Source of the DNA: DATASD01 sp035276765
Lineage (GTDB): Bacteria; Patescibacteriota; Saccharimonadia; Saccharimonadales; UBA4665
Reading direction: 5' to 3'
DNA length: 64,000 nt
Assembly (NCBI GenBank): GCA_035276765.1
Contig: DATELH010000001.1
Coordinates: 62,001 to 126,000, forward strand
The position numbers and the translations under genes are program-made. The stretch's first letter is position 1; the number at the start of each line of letters is the position of its first letter. Below are positions 1-7,482 of the stretch, piece by piece. Below the pieces are notes generated by a model. That model was not told where the DNA came from. It made no database searches and was given only the letters and a program-made list of their open reading frames with translations.

Positions 1-839
1 CTGCAATGCCAACCCGTTACGGCGCGATTTGATCGCCTAAAGTAGGCATTAATAGGAGCTTTGATATTACGTCCAGCGTCGTTTTGGAACGTTAAGCCAG
101 CTTCTAGTTGTTGGTCAGTCGCGCAAACAAGATTAACTTCCGCTTTACCGGCCTCCACAAACTCGCCAGCATATCTTAGATTACTCTCCAGTTGGTAATT
201 TGATATGGCCCAGTCATCAACAATTTTAATGCCATGTTCCTGCATTGAGGCATGAAGCTGAGGGTCGGAGTGCAGGTGTCTGTAATTGGTATTTGTTATC
301 CTTGATTCAAAAGATTCGTGCCAATCTGGTAAACGTTTCATGCTACCAAGAATTGAGCGAGCAATAAAACCTGCCGAGTCACCTGGCCAGTTCAGGACAT
401 GAAGTTCTTTATTATTATCAGTCAAAAGTTGATCCAACCAATGTTGTGCGAGGCCGGAATAGGCCATCGACAACTCCCTCCGTCCAATAAAAGCCATTGT
501 CGGAATGGCTTCTGCACTCTCGGCTAGTTTTATCAATCTCTGACCAGCCCTCTCATCTACAGGCTGAGTGGCTGCATGGTGAAATCGCGAACGCCACTCG
601 GCGGCCGCCGAAACAACTTCGGTAAGTCCTTCGGCTTCCGTGCAAAGGTAAGGCTCATTTGAATAACGGCTAACTGAGGTAAAGTCATGCGTGCGTGCAC
701 TGAGGTCATCAACATCGTCAATGATTTCAGAGATCAGAGGAGCAATTTCTACCCAGCCACGCTCAGGTATAGGTACGGCTTTTTCGACGGTAGAAATTAA
801 AGCATACTCTCGTCCGCTTCCAAACTCTTGTTGATTCAT
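1..839 (-). CDS. Partial protein, possibly phosphoribosyltransferase-like; runs off the left edge
   Basis: An uninterrupted minus-strand reading frame starts with ATG at 839 and is still open at base 1, so the C-terminus is missing. About 279 residues are visible. I do not recognise the family with certainty. Near residue 215 the segment IKIVDDWAISNYQLE resembles the hydrophobic-DD-x-x-(T/S) loop that binds PRPP in type I phosphoribosyltransferases, although the usual TG is replaced by SN. A second, clearer PRTase-like gene lies at 6670-7482, so the two may belong to the same accessory metabolism. There is no signal peptide or membrane segment. It is separated from the reverse transcriptase gene by palindromic module A. 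The call as a real gene is firm; the function is weak. Confidence 0.55.
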   Translation of the reverse strand, partial: MNQQEFGSGREYALISTVEKAVPIPERGWVEIAPLISEIIDDVDDLSARTHDFTSVSRYSNEPYLCTEAEGLTEVVSAAAEWRSRFHHAATQPVDERAGQRLIKLAESAEAIPTMAFIGRRELSMAYSGLAQHWLDQLLTDNNKELHVLNWPGDSAGFIARSILGSMKRLPDWHESFESRITNTNYRHLHSDPQLHASMQEHGIKIVDDWAISNYQLESNLRYAGEFVEAGKAEVNLVCATDQQLEAGLTFQNDAGRNIKAPINAYFRRSNRAVTGWHC

Positions 840-917
840 AATCTATATTATAACATAAAACCATTTAAAAACAACGATTGTCTGTTCGGGATGTTCGAGC
901 TAGCACCCGCATATTCC

Positions 918-1043
918 TTGTCCTGCACAACAACTTATCAAGAAAAAAGCCCCAACTTTCGCTGAGACTCTTTTCTTGGTGAGCGCAACGTCCCAAATGT
1001 GGAACACTTTGTGGCCGAGTATCAAATTGTTGCATGACAACTT
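918..1043. repeat. Palindromic intergenic module A
   Basis: About 125 bp with imperfect outer arms at 920-936 and 1025-1038, an inner arm pair CAAGAAAA/TTTTCTTG, and a block at 976-1024 that matches 3882-3930 (module B) at roughly 37 of 49 positions. The best conserved core is CGTCCCAAATnTGGAACACT. On the minus strand the block ends in CACCA, like the 3' end of a tRNA. It separates the left-edge gene from the Fic-RT pair. Confidence 0.5.
939..979 (-). terminator. Rho-independent terminator after the Fic-RT operon
   Basis: Read on the minus strand, AGTCTCA pairs with a TTGGGGCT-type arm around a GCGAAAG loop and is followed by six T. It lies inside module A, about 130 bp after the RT stop codon. 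Confidence 0.5.
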
Positions 1044-1104
1044 AATAATACTTGGCGTGTTCGATGAAGAGCTATACTGAAATAAATGGAGGATTGGTTA
1101 TGCC

Positions 1105-2454
1105 CTATAGTGCCAATTCCATAATTCGAGCATCTATTTGTTGGACTTGTTCGGGTGTGAACACATTCTCTTTGCGATGTAAGTCCAGAAGCTCGTAAAG
1201 ATAAGAACAGAAACGCGTCTTGCTACTTAGCGACATGAGGTGACTTATTATTTCAGGCCGATCTGCATCGGTCGCAATCTCAAATATCTGCTTAAAGCGA
1301 TATGAATTTGCTTCTAGTAGATATTCATCTTCCAAGCATTCTGCAAGTAACTTGTGTCTATGACTTTGTGGCGCATCACTTATTCCCACGCTCAAAATAC
1401 AAGACAATACTGAGTCAGCTCTAAAAGACTCCCTTCCACGCACATCTTCGCACCATTCAAGATACTGTGCAATTCCAGCAAGTACGTCTGATCGCACAGT
1501 TTTGTCTTTTAGCTTAGAAAATATTTCAAAAGCCCAATACCTTGAAAAAGTTTCTTCCGTATACTCTTTAACTTTTGCGGCATTAATATTAAGACCTTCA
1601 CGGTGGAGCAAAATTGACGCTTCATAAAGTGCCTTTAAATTTTTATCTTGAGATTCGGACATAAAAATTTGATCATCTGCGTATCTTAAATAGGTAATTT
1701 CATTCTCGTTGCAGTACTCATAAATTTTTGAATCATAGCTTTGCAAAAAGAAGTTTGCCAATATGCGTGAGCAGTCTCCGACCTCATCCTGAGGGATACC
1801 TTTGCTTTGATGTCCGTACCCGTAGATCTTTCGGTTCCAGTTCTTTAAAAAGCTGAAGAGTAGATTCACGATCTGGTTTTTTTCGCGCGGCACAGCATGG
1901 CGTATTTTAGCTTCAAGTTTATCTAGGTCTATGGTGTCATAGAAGTTAGCGATGTCTAATGCTAAAAATTGTGTAGAGTCAGTATTATTGGCACACCACC
2001 AAGCTTTAGCCTGGTAATCACTCCAAGATTGCACCCAACCAAATCTATTATAGGCACGGGTAGGACTCGATGGCGTATCAGCTATGATGGCCTCTATTTC
2101 TGCTTCTTCGCTCTCGCGAATCAGACCGCCAAGGCTAAAGCCTCCATAAGTATTGGGTACCCTGTTTATAGCTAGATGCTCTTCAAGTTGTTTTATGCAG
2201 AAATAATATACACAGTAATCCTCAAGCCCAAGCACGGGTACCACTCTAGCTATCCGCTGTTGCTTGCTTTGCACGATAAATGCCCTTGGGCTAGAAACAA
2301 AGTATGCGCCACTAACAACTTTTTCGTGCAAATCTTCTAAAAATTCACTCTTTGGAAGATCGCCTTCGTAAGGTAAAAGTGTCTTTTTTCTAATGTGATA
2401 CCAATACGATTTATCTATGGCCTTTTGGAAGTCTTCTAAACTTACGTCAATCAT
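1105..2454 (-). CDS. Reverse transcriptase (RNA-directed DNA polymerase), defence-type candidate
   Basis: A 449-residue protein with a full RT palm. Motif A is LALDIANFYDTID, motif B is GIPQ followed by LANFFL, and the catalytic motif is LRYADDQIFM around residue 258. The RT part covers about residues 40-310. The last 140 residues are predicted to be helical and match no maturase X or HNH domain, so this is not an ordinary group II intron protein, and no intron RNA is visible. RTs with this plan (RT plus helical tail, no endonuclease) include the Abi/DRT/unknown-group families, many of them antiphage. It is read 18 bp after the Fic gene and probably co-transcribed with it. The RT call is firm; the defence role is inferred. 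Confidence 0.85.
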   Translation of the reverse strand: MIDVSLEDFQKAIDKSYWYHIRKKTLLPYEGDLPKSEFLEDLHEKVVSGAYFVSSPRAFIVQSKQQRIARVVPVLGLEDYCVYYFCIKQLEEHLAINRVPNTYGGFSLGGLIRESEEAEIEAIIADTPSSPTRAYNRFGWVQSWSDYQAKAWWCANNTDSTQFLALDIANFYDTIDLDKLEAKIRHAVPREKNQIVNLLFSFLKNWNRKIYGYGHQSKGIPQDEVGDCSRILANFFLQSYDSKIYEYCNENEITYLRYADDQIFMSESQDKNLKALYEASILLHREGLNINAAKVKEYTEETFSRYWAFEIFSKLKDKTVRSDVLAGIAQYLEWCEDVRGRESFRADSVLSCILSVGISDAPQSHRHKLLAECLEDEYLLEANSYRFKQIFEIATDADRPEIISHLMSLSSKTRFCSYLYELLDLHRKENVFTPEQVQQIDARIMELAL

Positions 2455-2472
2455 TTCATTCTCATCGCAGTA

Positions 2473-3618
2473 TTAGTCACGAAGCATTGGGGGCAACAGT
2501 CCGTTCTCGACCAGACGGTTCATGATTGGTGTCGTAAGTGCATTATTTGAAAGTTGTATGCGGTATTTTCTTGGGTTATCGGGCATCGCACTTATGAGAC
2601 GTAATTCTTTTAGTCTGGCGACAGCTCGCGAACGTGTCGGCTGGGAGCCCCTTACGACAGAGTCAAAATCACCAGCCTGAACCACTTCTTTCCTAATTGC
2701 CACACGTAGCATGTCATGTTCTTGGGGCGTGATTCGCTTCCTGTCTAAAGCGTCTTTTAAGGCGGGGAGCAAGATTTGATCACGAACATAGGTGACATCC
2801 AGAAGGTTTGCAACCTTATCAAGGTCCGCTTTAACACCGCCGAGCATGTAAAGCGCCCACGCTATAACATCGCCATCTTTGAGACTGTCGGCTCGCGAAA
2901 GGTGGTCGTAATACTCCTCGCGGTTGCTGCCGAAGACGGCCGTAGGGTTCAGCGCACGGATACCGGATGCGTCAATGAAGCCTTGCTTCGCCATCATCGC
3001 ATAAGTTACAAGTCGAGCGACACGGCCGTTGCCGTTGGTGAAGGGGTGGATCCACGTAAAGCGGTGGTGGACAATAGAATCTTTCAAGAGGTCAAATTGA
3101 GAACCATGCTTTTCATTAATAAATTTGACAAGCTCTCTCATGTAATCGTCTACGTCAGTCGGTGCCGGAGGTCGGTGCGGTGACTTATTGATTGTAACTG
3201 GAAGCGTACGAAATGCACCGGGACGTTCGTCGCCTTCTCTTACTAAGTCTTCAACGACTATGCGATGTATCTCACAGATAAACACTTTGTCTATAGGCAT
3301 TGATTGAATATTCTCTTCAATAAAGGCGATACCGTTCTGGATGTTGGTAATTTCACGGACCGCGTCGGGTACTTCGACGCCTTTGTCGGCCTTATCATTG
3401 ACGGCTTCAACGAAGTCGACAACCGTGGTGTGGTTACCCTCGATTCGTGCTGAAGTCATGCTTGTGGCTAATTGAAAGATATTTTTTAGTTCAAAAAAGA
3501 TTGGCGCCGAGGTTGTGCCGTGGTCAAACTTTTCGCGAACTCGTTCCAGCTCAACTATGAGTCCAGTTAGCTCGTTATCAAATCCGAACTTAGGTATTTC
3601 AATTTTTTTGTTGCTCAT
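2473..3618 (-). CDS. Fic family protein (probable AMPylating enzyme), class II
   Basis: The Fic motif HPFTNGNGRVAR is complete, with catalytic His and the phosphate-binding GNGR loop. An upstream helix carries SARIEGN, which fits the (S/T)xxxE(G/N) inhibitory motif, so the enzyme is probably held inactive by its own N-terminal helix (class II). The C-terminal 90 residues look like a winged helix, typical of Fic proteins that bind DNA or regulate themselves. I place the start at ATG 3618 (MSNKKIEI), because the ten upstream in-frame residues are unlike the family. The protein has 381 residues. It precedes the reverse transcriptase by 18 bp on the same strand. The target protein is unknown. Confidence 0.88.
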   Translation of the reverse strand: MSNKKIEIPKFGFDNELTGLIVELERVREKFDHGTTSAPIFFELKNIFQLATSMTSARIEGNHTTVVDFVEAVNDKADKGVEVPDAVREITNIQNGIAFIEENIQSMPIDKVFICEIHRIVVEDLVREGDERPGAFRTLPVTINKSPHRPPAPTDVDDYMRELVKFINEKHGSQFDLLKDSIVHHRFTWIHPFTNGNGRVARLVTYAMMAKQGFIDASGIRALNPTAVFGSNREEYYDHLSRADSLKDGDVIAWALYMLGGVKADLDKVANLLDVTYVRDQILLPALKDALDRKRITPQEHDMLRVAIRKEVVQAGDFDSVVRGSQPTRSRAVARLKELRLISAMPDNPRKYRIQLSNNALTTPIMNRLVENGLLPPMLRD

Positions 3619-3775
3619 GCGCTCAATTATACTCCCCACTTGCAGCAATGCAATAGATGATATATCAGTTAATCGAAATTAACAGATATATATAGTGTTT
3701 ATGTGAATTTTAAGAAGTATCATTATGACATATCATGATGTATCATGACCGTGTTGCAGTAATGAGCCTAAAGCG

Positions 3776-3930
3776 AAAAATAAATTGTGGAACTCACAAA
3801 CAGAGGTGGCTCAAAGTAACAAAAACCTTCACAATTTGTGAAGGTTTTTGTTACCTCTGTTGAGGTGTTCGATAATCTCATATGGTGAACCACACGTCCC
3901 AAATCTGGAACACTCTATATCCAGCTATCA
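3776..3930. repeat. Palindromic intergenic module B
   Basis: Contains outer arms AACAGAGG (3799-3806) and CCTCTGTT (3854-3861), a perfect inner 18-bp stem (3816-3833 with 3837-3854), a one-sided unpaired stretch of nine bases, and the module-A-like block at 3882-3930 ending in CACCA on the minus strand. It separates the Nudix gene from the Fic-RT operon. Confidence 0.55.
3816..3854. terminator. Strong hairpin, probable bidirectional terminator
   Basis: Perfect 18-bp inverted repeat with an ATT loop and A5/T5 tracts within the arms. It lies downstream of the Nudix gene and upstream of the Fic gene, both on the minus strand. Confidence 0.6.
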
Positions 3931-3968
3931 TACGAATAAACGAGCAACTTGAAAAATGGGTCGAAGAA

Positions 3969-4391
3969 TTATGAAGACTTTAATTGGTACTCGTCTTCAA
4001 GAATTGGATAGAGTCCGATCATCAAATCAGAGCGCTTGTGCAATTCTTGCGGCAGCGCCCACATGTGCTCAGTGTGTTCGTTCTGCTCAATCTCGAGCGT
4101 TACGTCATCAGAAAGGGTGGGTAGTTTAAAAACTTCAAAAGTTATGTCAAGATCATCACGATCCCAGTAGTATGTTTTGAGAAATTGCAGCTTTGAAGGC
4201 TCAATGATATGGCCTATTTCTTCTTGTACTTCACGAATTGCAGCCGTCTCATTGTCTTCACCAGTCTCGACTTTGCCGCCAACTAGGCCCCATGTCGTAC
4301 CTTCGGGGTCTTGTGGATGGCGTCGTAATACTAATATTTGTCCGTGTTCGTTTTCAAAAATAACACCGACGGCGTGTACTTTCTTTGTCAT
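3969..4391 (-). CDS. Nudix hydrolase
   Basis: The Nudix box is complete: GGKVETGE, then REVQEEIG, matching Gx5Ex7REUxEExGU. Such enzymes cleave nucleoside diphosphates linked to another moiety, such as oxidised dNTPs, nucleotide sugars or ADP-ribose; the substrate cannot be told from the motif. I choose ATG 4391 (MTKKVHAVG, 140 residues) because a TACAAT -10 box ends 7 nt before it; an in-frame ATG three codons upstream overlaps that box. The gene forms its own cassette between modules B and C. It could sanitise nucleotides or act on a product of the neighbouring biosynthetic cluster. Confidence 0.88.
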   Translation of the reverse strand: MTKKVHAVGVIFENEHGQILVLRRHPQDPEGTTWGLVGGKVETGEDNETAAIREVQEEIGHIIEPSKLQFLKTYYWDRDDLDITFEVFKLPTLSDDVTLEIEQNEHTEHMWALPQELHKRSDLMIGLYPILEDEYQLKSS

Positions 4392-4398
4392 AAAGTCC

Positions 4399-4404
4399 AT
4401 TGTA
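4399..4404 (-). promoter_or_regulatory. -10 box of the Nudix gene, leaderless type
   Basis: TACAAT ends 7 nt before ATG 4391, leaving no room for a ribosome binding site. Confidence 0.5.
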
Positions 4405-4407
4405 TAC

Positions 4408-4570
4408 CATGTAACACCTTACGGGAATCGAACACCTTGCAACAGATACGCATAAAAAAGAAATGTCCCAAAAATATTTTCTGGAGCATTTCTTATCTGG
4501 AAGTGATGTAATAATTGCAATGGTGAACCAGCGTGTATTTGAGTGGAACTCTTGTAGGCGAGATATGACT
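4408..4570. repeat. Palindromic intergenic module C with tRNA-3'-end-like piece
   Basis: Outer arms CACCTTGCAA (4433-4442) and TTGCAATGGTG (4515-4525) flank a terminator-like hairpin (4458-4494, AAGAAATG/CATTTCTT, T-tract on the minus strand). At 4419-4441 the minus strand reads AGGTGTTCGATTCCCGT, very close to the T-arm of the nearby tRNA-Glu (AGGGGTTCGATTCCCCT). The piece 4519-4570 partly resembles modules A and B (ATGGTGAACCA, then TGGAAC). No gene is evident between 4392 and 4657. Confidence 0.5.
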
Positions 4571-4657
4571 GATCTCTATCTGCGACTCGTGGATTTAGGG
4601 GTGGAATACCGACGTCGGAAGGTAAATGTGGATGAATGATGGCGTTCAACGCTGCCA

Positions 4658-5134
4658 CTATCTTAGCTCAAACTTATGCCGGATCAACCTTTTGTGGTCA
4701 TGATCAGGAACTTTGACTTCTATCAAATAGATCGCATTGCTGGTTTGTTGACTCCCGACTTCAAGGTGAGCATTTTCGCGTTCTGTAACATGTGCCCTGT
4801 AGCCTTCGCCTACCCATTCTGGTGCCGTATACTCCACGCCTAGATTATTAAGAGTTTCATATAGACGCATATGTAAATCCTTTAATTCATGGGATAGCTC
4901 CAGCTCGCTTACGGGAACTTTTTTCGGACCGAGCAATAGCCGCTCGTAAGTCTTAAGCACAATAGGTCGTATCTCTTTGAAAAAATCTTTCATTTTGTCT
5001 GCCAATATTTCGTGGTCTAACTCTGACCAGAAGCGGTGCATAAGGGTGCAGTGGAGCGGTAACTCTTCATAGATGTCGCCCACGTTCATTGGTTTTACCT
5101 CGAGGGCGAAAAGATAGCAGTGTTTACTTGTCAT
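4658..5134 (-). CDS. 2H phosphoesterase / 2'-5' RNA ligase-like protein
   Basis: The 158-residue protein has two HxT motifs about 88 residues apart: LHCTLMHRF near residue 27 and YRAHVTE near residue 115. This pair defines the 2H phosphoesterase fold (LigT, CPDase, AKAP7-type), which acts on 2',3'-cyclic or 2'-5' phosphodiester bonds. The frame stays open upstream into the opposite HAD gene, but ATG 5134 is preferred because TATTAT lies exactly 6 nt upstream and the family motifs then sit at the usual distance from the N-terminus. It is divergent from the HAD gene with 40 bp between starts. It may process a cyclic nucleotide intermediate of the cluster, which is inference. Confidence 0.72.
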   Translation of the reverse strand: MTSKHCYLFALEVKPMNVGDIYEELPLHCTLMHRFWSELDHEILADKMKDFFKEIRPIVLKTYERLLLGPKKVPVSELELSHELKDLHMRLYETLNNLGVEYTAPEWVGEGYRAHVTERENAHLEVGSQQTSNAIYLIEVKVPDHDHKRLIRHKFELR

Positions 5135-5140
5135 CAGCTT

Positions 5141-5146
5141 ATAATA
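5141..5146 (-). promoter_or_regulatory. -10 box of the 2H phosphoesterase gene, leaderless type
   Basis: TATTAT ends 6 nt before ATG 5134. An AACAGAGG copy (5146-5153) abuts it. Confidence 0.45.
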
Positions 5147-5161
5147 ACAGAGGAGTTCTGC

Positions 5162-5167
5162 TACGAT
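5162..5167 (+). promoter_or_regulatory. -10 box of the HAD phosphatase gene, leaderless type
   Basis: TACGAT ends 7 nt before ATG 5175. The two divergent -10 boxes are only 15 bp apart. Confidence 0.4.
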
Positions 5168-5174
5168 ACAAAAT

Positions 5175-5708
5175 ATGAAAGCTGTGCTCATGGACAGAGA
5201 AGGAACGCTTATCGTCGATCCGCCGTTTGATCGCGTGGATGCCTTAGAAAAGATCCGACTTCTAGCAGACACGCTTGCCGGTTTAGAACTTCTCGCCAAG
5301 CATGGATACGGCATTATCATTATTACCAACCAAACTAACATCGTCCAAGGTAGGATAACTGAGCAAGGCTTTTGGGATTTACATGATGAGATTATCAGAC
5401 TTATCGAACCCAGCGGCATCAACATCTTCAAAACATATGTTTGTCCGCATAATGCAGAGGAAAACTGTATTTGCCGCAAACCCAAACCCGCCCTATTACT
5501 TAACGCCATACGGGATTTTGACCTGACTCCTGGGGAAACATTTATGGTTGGCGACCGTGATACAGACATTATTGCTGGTATTAACGCGGGCACGCAAACA
5601 ATATTAGTGAAGACAGGAAAACATCCGACTCGTAGCGCAGATGCCTGCTATATCGCAGAGAATCTACTCGATGCCGCCAAATATATTGTTAGCTTCGAAG
5701 ATAATTAG
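5175..5708 (+). CDS. GmhB-like HAD phosphatase (heptose-bisphosphate / histidinol-phosphate type)
   Basis: A 177-residue HAD hydrolase of the GmhB/HisB-N family. Motif II is TNQTN, the zinc-binding loop is CPHNAEENCICRKPKP (Cys-x-His and Cys-x-Cys ligands), and motif IV is VGDRDTDI. Motif I reads MDREGT instead of DxDGT: the nucleophile Asp7 is kept but the general acid/base Asp9 is Glu. This may slow the reaction or alter the substrate. The usual substrates are sugar 1,7-bisphosphates. It is the only plus-strand gene of the cluster and ends 4 bp inside the end of the convergent nucleotidyltransferase gene. No other heptose genes are visible, so it may dephosphorylate a cluster intermediate. 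Confidence 0.85.
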   Translation: MKAVLMDREGTLIVDPPFDRVDALEKIRLLADTLAGLELLAKHGYGIIIITNQTNIVQGRITEQGFWDLHDEIIRLIEPSGINIFKTYVCPHNAEENCICRKPKPALLLNAIRDFDLTPGETFMVGDRDTDIIAGINAGTQTILVKTGKHPTRSADACYIAENLLDAAKYIVSFEDN

Positions 5709-6673
5709 AGCCTAATCCAATGATCCTCATAATTCGTTAGCCGAAGTACCTCTTGGCCGTCAACATCTATTACATCACCGCATATATTGACACGGTCTTT
5801 CTCTCTAACCGGACTACTGAACTTCCACCAGAATGAATACACTGGATACTGGCTATCACCTAACTCAACGGTAAACGTTCGGGGATACAGGTTGCCTTGT
5901 GAGGCATCAGCAGCCACGCCCTCAATCTCAACGTTTCTTCTAACAACATTCTCAGCCCCGAGCAACTGGTAGGGCGGTTTCACATTTCTGTCCCTAAACC
6001 GAAATGTGTTGAGTACGGCCTTGTCGCCACCACTAAGTTGCATACCGCTCCAACGTCGGTCCATGATTGCACCTAAGGAATTGTTTGGATTGCGAAATAC
6101 TTTCGACCATGCCCTCAGAATACCTTGCTGCGATGCATGAGTATAGTCCGTAAACCCAAGATCTTCTCTTACTTCTCTTAGATGCCGCTCAAGTCCAGTC
6201 ACATGCTCTAATCCCTCTATAAAGAAGTCGACATCATTCTTGATAGAACCGTCAGGGTTTTGATGCAAGCCTGAGCCTGGAAGCGCGGAGCCGAATATGC
6301 CAATAGCATCTTTGCCGAATAGGTCAGTAAGCCTACTGTAGAGTTTTGCCCATACTGTGCCATCATAGGTGCCGTTCATTGCCTGAGCAGAACTTATGGG
6401 ATCGAAGGATTCGACGACGTCACCTGATGTTAAGACCTCGTAAGTGTCTAATACATCGCGCGGGGCGGTATTATCCTCTGTATAGTTTTTGACATAAGGC
6501 ACGCCTCGAAAGGACCGGTCGCCCTCTGCATTTGGTGAGTAGAGGTTATACGCCAAAAAACCGCCATCATCTAAGCAAAAGTTACCGAGCACACGATATA
6601 TCCTGCCGTCCTCTACGCGGACATGATCCATATCATAGAATTGCTGGTGCGATTGGTTGGGATTAGTCATCAT
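5705..6673 (-). CDS. Nucleotidyltransferase-fold protein
   Basis: Around residue 125-155 the sequence IGIFGSALPGSG is followed by NDVDFFI. This is the G-S ... D-x-D signature of minimal (pol-beta-like) nucleotidyltransferases, which transfer a nucleotide to an alcohol, phosphate or protein. The N-terminal 110 residues and the C-terminal 120 residues match nothing I recognise. It has 322 residues. Its ATG overlaps the stop of the PRTase gene (ATGA), so translation is coupled. Together with a PRTase upstream it suggests transfer of a nucleotide to a small molecule made by the oxidoreductases further upstream. The fold is fairly sure; the substrate is unknown. Confidence 0.65.
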   Translation of the reverse strand: MMTNPNQSHQQFYDMDHVRVEDGRIYRVLGNFCLDDGGFLAYNLYSPNAEGDRSFRGVPYVKNYTEDNTAPRDVLDTYEVLTSGDVVESFDPISSAQAMNGTYDGTVWAKLYSRLTDLFGKDAIGIFGSALPGSGLHQNPDGSIKNDVDFFIEGLEHVTGLERHLREVREDLGFTDYTHASQQGILRAWSKVFRNPNNSLGAIMDRRWSGMQLSGGDKAVLNTFRFRDRNVKPPYQLLGAENVVRRNVEIEGVAADASQGNLYPRTFTVELGDSQYPVYSFWWKFSSPVREKDRVNICGDVIDVDGQEVLRLTNYEDHWIRL

Positions 6674-7482
6674 GGGACCGCCTTTACTACTTCTTTTAGA
6701 TTGTCGGCTTCAATGTAATGTAATACTGTATTCGCAACCTCCCTCGGCACGCTTGTGCAAAACCTCTCCAGCTCCTGTACGCTTTGTGAAAGGATAAATT
6801 TACACAAACGTACATTGGGTATAAAGCCCGGCTGACAAGCCATCTCCAAAACATCATCAACTGTTTTGACCGAACGGGTGTTGATTACCGCTTCAGTCTG
6901 AGGGTAAGCCCTACCTTCAGGCACGTTTAGTACATAGTAAAAGGAAGTATGCTCGACACCCGCATTTTCGAGGAGTTGTTTGAGGGCAGCCTCTCGTAGG
7001 CCAGTAACTCGGATGTCGTCCAAAATAACTACATGTTTACCTTCAAAGTCTGCGTCATCTGGAAGAATTAAATCACTCTGCAAGGTACGACTACGTTCCT
7101 CGAATGACATACCTGCGTAATTATCCGTGGCCAGCTTGGCTTTGCTAATCTTAAAGCGCGTAAAAGCGGTATCTGCATCCATTGACTTCGCTGCCAATCC
7201 TGCAGCGGCCACAAAGGGAGCTAGTAGACTTTCCGAAGCAGGCGGTGCCACGCGGTAGGCTGATGAGGCCACATATACTTCACCATCCTCTAAGAGTTCG
7301 GTCGTATCACTCAACACTAAATCGCCCAACATGGTTCCATATTTGTTGCCCGCCTCACCATCTCCAAACTTGAAGCGGCTGTACTCCGCAATATTTGTAA
7401 AATCATGAACAACTGTTGGCTGCAGCTCTCCGTCAGTCGGAGTCAGGGTAACTTCTCCTAAGTGTAGCCGATTCGTATTCAA
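6670..7482 (-). CDS. Phosphoribosyltransferase-like protein
   Basis: The stretch HVVILDDIRVTG near residue 150 matches the PRPP-binding motif of type I phosphoribosyltransferases (hhhhDDhxxTG). The 270-residue protein is longer than stand-alone PRTases (about 180-220) and has an N-terminal 90-residue region that I do not recognise. It overlaps the downstream nucleotidyltransferase and the upstream oxidoreductase by 4 bp each, so it belongs to one operon starting at the AroE-like gene. It could attach ribose-5-phosphate to a ring or base, or release a base for salvage. The family call is good; the reaction is inferred. Confidence 0.7.
   Translation of the reverse strand: MNTNRLHLGEVTLTPTDGELQPTVVHDFTNIAEYSRFKFGDGEAGNKYGTMLGDLVLSDTTELLEDGEVYVASSAYRVAPPASESLLAPFVAAAGLAAKSMDADTAFTRFKISKAKLATDNYAGMSFEERSRTLQSDLILPDDADFEGKHVVILDDIRVTGLREAALKQLLENAGVEHTSFYYVLNVPEGRAYPQTEAVINTRSVKTVDDVLEMACQPGFIPNVRLCKFILSQSVQELERFCTSVPREVANTVLHYIEADNLKEVVKAVP

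Noticed and set aside
1105..2454. Retron or group II intron reverse transcriptase
   Set aside because: No msr/msd-like folded region could be recognised upstream, the VTG-type retron signature was not found, and there is no maturase, HNH domain or intron boundary.
4419..4658. 79-codon frame between the Nudix and 2H genes
   Set aside because: It runs through module C, its hairpin and the tRNA-like piece, with no ribosome site or protein-like composition.
4658..5593. A 311-residue reading of the 2H phosphoesterase gene
   Set aside because: The upstream half is only the antisense of the HAD phosphatase gene. The -10 box 6 nt before ATG 5134 and the HxT motif position fix the shorter protein.
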